Below, piece by piece: positions 35,440 to 39,044 of a stretch of DNA of 39,044 bases. Positions within the stretch are counted from its first letter, which is position 1. The number at the start of each line of letters is the position of its first letter. Location: contig JAJRQR010000062.1 of assembly GCA_024280145.1 (NCBI GenBank), positions 1 through 39,044 of the forward strand. The letters are read 5' to 3'. The position numbers and the translations under genes are program-made. A model generated the notes under the pieces. It ran no database searches and was not told the origin of the DNA. It was given only the letters and a program-made list of their open reading frames with translations. The stretch comes from Bacteroidota bacterium. Its GTDB lineage: Bacteria > Bacteroidota > Bacteroidia > Flavobacteriales > Flavobacteriaceae.

Positions 35440-36471
35440 TTATTTAACTCGAAGTGCAATTAATGGTAGTAAAATACCAACTCCTAAAACAGATAAGCCA
35501 ATTACTTTTCCGAATAGTAAACTAATACTTAAGACTAATAATAGCAAGTAAATTGGTGTGATTGAAAGTATCATTGCATACCTAAAAGTAGCGATAAATT
35601 CATCTTCCTTAATTTTAGGAAAGGCTTTATTTTTCCAAACAAAATAGGGTAGGAAATAAAATATTTTCACTAGTGCTTTAAAAAAAGAATATAAAGCAGA
35701 AGCATCTTTTACTTTTTCACCTTTATAAGAAAAATTATTTTCTAGGCATCTATTTATTTCAATAGGTTTAGTGAAATCTACTTTTAACTTATTTAATTTT
35801 TCTTGAACCTCATCGTATTCACTGATGGAATCTATATGAGTTGTAAGTTGTCTCATTTCGGATGAAACAGCTTCAGATAAACCTAAAAAATCAAGTTGAT
35901 TGTCTTTCCAATAAGCATCTGGAGAAATATGATTTCCAAAATAGACACTCATACTATCTCCCCATTCCAATGGGTTTTGATAATTAACACCAATGGGAAT
36001 AATTATAATTTCAGTAGTTGGATATTTTTGAAGGGTTTCTTCAATAATTCGTAAAAACCCCTTTTTTAATGGGCGGATTTTTCGTTTCAAATTATGACTG
36101 CCTTCAGGAAAAAGTATGATTGAGTTCTTCTCGGAAAGTAATTTAGAACAAGTAGTGAAAATTGCTTTATTCTTCTCTATTATATCTACACCATCAACCA
36201 TTCTATATACCGGAAGCATTTGAAAGCTGTTCAAAATTTTAGCAATCGCGGGTTTTTTAAAAACTGCCGCTCGAGTTAAAAAATAATTTTTTCGAGTACT
36301 TTTAATGGTAATTAATAAAGGGTCTAATAGTGCATTTTGATGATTGGATAAATAAATAACCGCCTTATCTTTTGGTACTGAATTTAAATAAGTGACATTA
36401 AAGTTTTTATAGTAAAATTTAAAACCGATAGTAAGGTAAAACTGAACAAGACGTAACCAAAGTATTTGCAA
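35440..36471 (-). CDS. PlsC-type glycerophospholipid acyltransferase
   Basis: This 343-residue membrane protein has a PlsC/LPLAT domain with the acyltransferase histidine in SNHQNALLDP (His44, Asp50; the spacing is H-x5-D rather than the usual H-x4-D). It also has the substrate-binding ILFPEGSH motif near 120 and two C-terminal membrane helices (about 290-340). It probably acylates a lysophospholipid or another envelope lipid. The start is TTG at 36471, where the encoded MQILWLRLVQFYL matches the expected family beginning, 12 bases after the symporter stop codon, so they are probably one transcript. The exact acceptor is unknown. Confidence 0.82.
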   Translation of the reverse strand: MQILWLRLVQFYLTIGFKFYYKNFNVTYLNSVPKDKAVIYLSNHQNALLDPLLITIKSTRKNYFLTRAAVFKKPAIAKILNSFQMLPVYRMVDGVDIIEKNKAIFTTCSKLLSEKNSIILFPEGSHNLKRKIRPLKKGFLRIIEETLQKYPTTEIIIIPIGVNYQNPLEWGDSMSVYFGNHISPDAYWKDNQLDFLGLSEAVSSEMRQLTTHIDSISEYDEVQEKLNKLKVDFTKPIEINRCLENNFSYKGEKVKDASALYSFFKALVKIFYFLPYFVWKNKAFPKIKEDEFIATFRYAMILSITPIYLLLLVLSISLLFGKVIGLSVLGVGILLPLIALRVK

Positions 36472-36483
36472 AATAAAATAGAT

Positions 36484-37383
36484 TTAAATTCTTTTTTTAG
36501 ACCAATAAGTAGCCAATATTAATCCTGACACGATGTGCCAAATTCCCCAGAAAGCAGCTAAAAGTGCCATTCCTCCTAATCCATCAAAAAAAGTGAAAAT
36601 TAATAACAATCCCAAACCTGAATTCTGAATTCCAGTTTCAATGGCTAATGTACGTTTATTTCTTTTTGAAAGTTTAAATATACTTGCAATACTATAACCC
36701 AAAGTTAATGCAAGCACATTATGTATTAGCACTAAGATAAAGACATAATGAATGTGGTTTTTGAAAATATCTATGTTTTTTGAAAGCGCTAAAACAACTA
36801 GTAAAAGGAAAAATAAAATAGATCCAATTTTAAAATAGGGAGCAATTTTTAAGGCAAATTGAGAAAAATAATTTCGTACTAACATTCCTAAAATTAAGGG
36901 AACACCAAGTAACATTGAAATTACCTTAACCATTTCAAGAGGAGCTATTGATATGGTATTTATTAAAGACGATGTAGGCTCGTATAAGCTAGACCAAAGC
37001 TGAAAGTTTAAGGGTGTCATTACAATTGCCAATAAAGTTGCAATTGCTGTTAAACTAACAGAAAGTGCAGAGTTCCCATTGGCATAATTGGTCATGAAAT
37101 TTGAAATATTTCCACCAGGACAAGCAGCAACCATAAACATTCCCAAAGCTATACTCGGGCTAGGTTGTATTATAAAAACTAATAAAAAAGTAAATGCGGG
37201 CAGTACGATAAATTGAGAAAAAACACCTACCAATACACTTTTAGGGTTCCTGATGATTCATAAAAAATCTGAAACAGTAATGTTTAATGCAACCCCAAAC
37301 ATAATTACCGCTAGGGCTAAGTTTAGAAAGAATAAGCTTTCCGAATCAAAATTAATATTTATAGTGTCTAATTCTGTTTGCAT
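36484..37383 (-). pseudogene. Bile acid:sodium symporter family transporter with in-frame TGA
   Basis: The frame from the ATG at 37383 encodes MQTELDTININFDSESLFFL and the first helix LALAVIMFGVALNITVSDFL. It is then cut by TGA at 37260-37258 (codon 42). In the same phase IIRNPKSVLVGVFSQFIVLP continues through the family core, with ACPGGNISNFMTNYANG and the ETGIQNSGLGLLL motif, to TAA at 36484. The joined length of 298 residues is normal for this BASS/SBF family, which moves organic anions with sodium. Translation from the TTG or GTG codons after the stop would lose the first helix. It lies 46 bases downstream of the glycosyltransferase on the same strand. Confidence 0.85.
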
Positions 37384-37429
37384 TTCGGTTTTAAAAGTAA
37401 TAAAATAGAATGAAACTAAAATTTATTTA

Positions 37430-38920
37430 TTAAACTTTAGAAGTAATTGATTTTAAGAATACATAACCAAAACCAACAAAAAGCATTAAGTGAAAAGGAA
37501 AAAGTCCAAAATCTCCACCTTGATCACCAACCACAAAGGCACTGTACATTCCGAAAGCAAAATATAGGGTTAATAATCCTTCAATGATTACGTTGGGTGA
37601 AATGTTTTTTGAAAGATATTTGTTGTCTTTCCAATTTCCTTTTAATGAATTGATATTAAATTTTGGAGTACGAATAAAGTCACTTCTTTTACCTAAATGC
37701 CCTTCAATAACTGCAATGGAATTATGTAATGAAAAGCCCATCGCAATTGAGAAAAAAGCAAAGAACATTCCTATGTATTTAAAGAATTGCTTGAATCCTC
37801 CTCCATAAATACTTCTGTAGGTAAACCAATAACAAACGAAGAAAATCAAAGTGCTAATCACAAAAAAGCTTAAAGCGATAAAATAAAATTTTAAATGTGC
37901 ATATTAATTTTTTATATACAACATCGGAATACTAAGAATACCAACAATTAAAATATTTAAAAACATCGTACTGTTTAGTAAATGTAGTAATCCGTGAGTT
38001 TTTGTTTTAGCTGAAATATTTTTACTTTTTATAACTCGCCACATCATTTTCTGAAAATTCTCAGCTCCACCTTTGTTCCATCTAAACTGTTGTGATCTAG
38101 CTGCACTTATTACAATAGGAAGTTCAGCGGGAGTTTCGACATCTACTAAATATTTGAATTTCCAGTTTTTTAATTGAGCACGATAACTTAAATCTAAATC
38201 TTCGGTTAAAGTATCGCCTTCCCAGTTTCCAGCGTCCAGAATACATTCTTTTCGCCAAATACCAGCGGTACCATTAAAATTTATAAAGTGTCCTTGACTA
38301 TTCCTTCCTACTTGTTCCAGCGTAAAATGAGCATCTAAAGCAAAAGCTTGAACTCTTGTTAGTAAGGAAAATTGTCTATTTAAATGTCCCCAACGTGTTT
38401 GTACAACACCAATTTTAGGGTTTTTAAAATAGGGAATGGTACGTTGCAACCAATCTTTTTGCGGAAGAAAATCGGCATCAAAAATGACAATAAATTCTCC
38501 TTTTGCAATTTTTAATCCTTCTTTTAGAGCGCCTGCTTTAAAGTTTTTTCGATCTTTTCGGGTAATATGTTGGATGTCTAATCCTGATTTCTGAAGCGAT
38601 TTAATTTGAAGTGCAGTAGTTTCAAAAGATTCATCGGTAGAATCGTCTAATACCTGAATTTCTAATTTATTTTTTGGGTATTCAATTTTAGCAATGTTAT
38701 TGAGGAGGCGTTCCATCACATATTTCTCGTTATAAACAGGAAGCTGAATGGTTACATAAGGTGTTTCTTCTGTCTTTGAAAGATCGAATAATTCACTTTC
38801 ATCCACTTTTTTATTAGCTCTTAAATAATTGAAAAGAAGGTTCAATTGTGCCAGTGCATACATAAAAATGAGTAGCAATGAGATTGAATAAACAACAATA
38901 ATGAGGGTTTCTAAAATCAT
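37430..38920 (-). pseudogene. Cellulose-synthase-like GT2 glycosyltransferase with in-frame TAA
   Basis: This would be a 495-residue processive-type glycosyltransferase: an N-terminal helix, a GT-A domain with LDDSTDES, the metal-binding FDADFLP, TEDLDLSYRA (catalytic acid) and the QQFRWNKGGAENF box (Q-x-x-R-W), then membrane helices. The first frame ends with TAA at 37906-37904 after 338 residues, in the first C-terminal helix region (PMLYIKN). The same phase continues with YAHLKFYFIALSFFVISTLIFF to 37430. GAA to TAA is the simplest single-base explanation, since the family has an acidic residue after IKN as I recall. It overlaps the preceding GT2 by four bases (ATGA). Likely role: envelope or exopolysaccharide synthesis. 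Confidence 0.87.
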
Positions 38921-39044
38921 TTTTTAAATGAATATTTAAATATCCAAAGTAAAATTTTAACGCCCGCAAATATAGCACCTTTTACCGTTCCTGAAACTTT
39001 TGAAACCCCAATTCGGTTTCGATAATTTACAGGAATTTCAACAT
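38917..39044 (-). CDS. C-terminal end of a GT2 glycosyltransferase (partial)
   Basis: Codons from 39042 encode VEIPVNYRNRIGVSKVSGTVKG, AIFAGVKILLWIFKYSFKK and a TGA at 38919-38917. The EIPVNYRxRxGxSKVSGTVKG pattern is the end of the catalytic domain of dolichol-phosphate-mannose-synthase-like GT2 enzymes. The rest lies beyond the right edge. Its stop overlaps the ATG of the next glycosyltransferase (ATGA), which suggests translational coupling in an envelope glycan operon. Confidence 0.8.
   Translation of the reverse strand, partial: VEIPVNYRNRIGVSKVSGTVKGAIFAGVKILLWIFKYSFKK

Noticed and set aside
37258-37260. TGA read as tryptophan or selenocysteine
   Set aside because: TGA ends the DinB-like gene and the partial GT2 gene normally, no SECIS-like hairpin was seen, and the position is not a known selenocysteine site.
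37904-37906. Two independent genes instead of one split glycosyltransferase
   Set aside because: The sequence after the TAA is in the same phase, begins without ATG, and completes the membrane region expected for this GT family.

Overview
The window looks like a chromosomal segment of a low-GC member of the Flavobacteriaceae (Bacteroidota). The grounds are: two proteins with C-terminal type IX secretion (T9SS) sorting domains; promoters of the Bacteroidota form (TTTG or TTG, about 20 nt, then TAnnTTTG) and few Shine-Dalgarno sequences; a folK gene fused to a deoxynucleoside kinase; a two-gene methionine synthase; and short palindromic repeats of a kind I recall from flavobacterial intergenic DNA. 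No tRNA, rRNA, CRISPR array, transposase or phage module was seen.

Layout. 1-4103: the start of an unknown minus-strand gene, a small holin-like membrane protein, then tig-clpP-clpX (trigger factor and the ClpXP protease). 4159-5404: a T9SS leucine-rich-repeat protein convergent with a tiny lipoprotein. 5706-8067: a GH3-family enzyme divergent from a zinc-ribbon/GIY-YIG-like DUF2797 protein. 8334-11428: a large secreted T9SS protein with an HExxH zinc-protease motif, directly followed by an FN3-type lipoprotein. 11456-12868: a LysE-type exporter broken by a stop codon and a queuosine-precursor transporter. 12970-14592: folK-dNK and a DinB-like protein. 14691-21986: a SAM-I riboswitch followed by metB-like, hom, metH (two genes) and metF, which together cover homoserine formation, sulfur incorporation, methyl-folate supply and methylation of homocysteine. 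22002-28192: an SPOUT RNA methyltransferase, mutS, two small genes and a membrane-anchored MutS-like ATPase. 28195-32833 (minus): an AsmA-like giant protein and a GT-C mannosyltransferase-like protein. 32932-35367: divergent TolB-like and M28 peptidase lipoproteins. 35440-39044 (minus): acyltransferase, bile-acid-symporter-like transporter, cellulose-synthase-like glycosyltransferase and the tail of another GT2, arranged like an envelope glycan/lipid operon.

The most unusual feature is the number of otherwise well-conserved genes carrying a single lesion. There are in-frame stops in the LysE gene (TAA), the symporter (TGA) and the glycosyltransferase (TAA), one-base deletions in homopolymers of hom and metH, and no ATG at the conserved start of folK (ATC) or the AsmA-like gene (ATT). 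This is either sequence error or a lineage in the first stage of gene decay; raw reads would decide. I did not find a clearly new multi-gene system. The best candidates for undescribed biology are the secreted zincin plus FN3 lipoprotein pair, the membrane-anchored MutS-like ATPase, and a palindromic repeat that has become part of a coding sequence.
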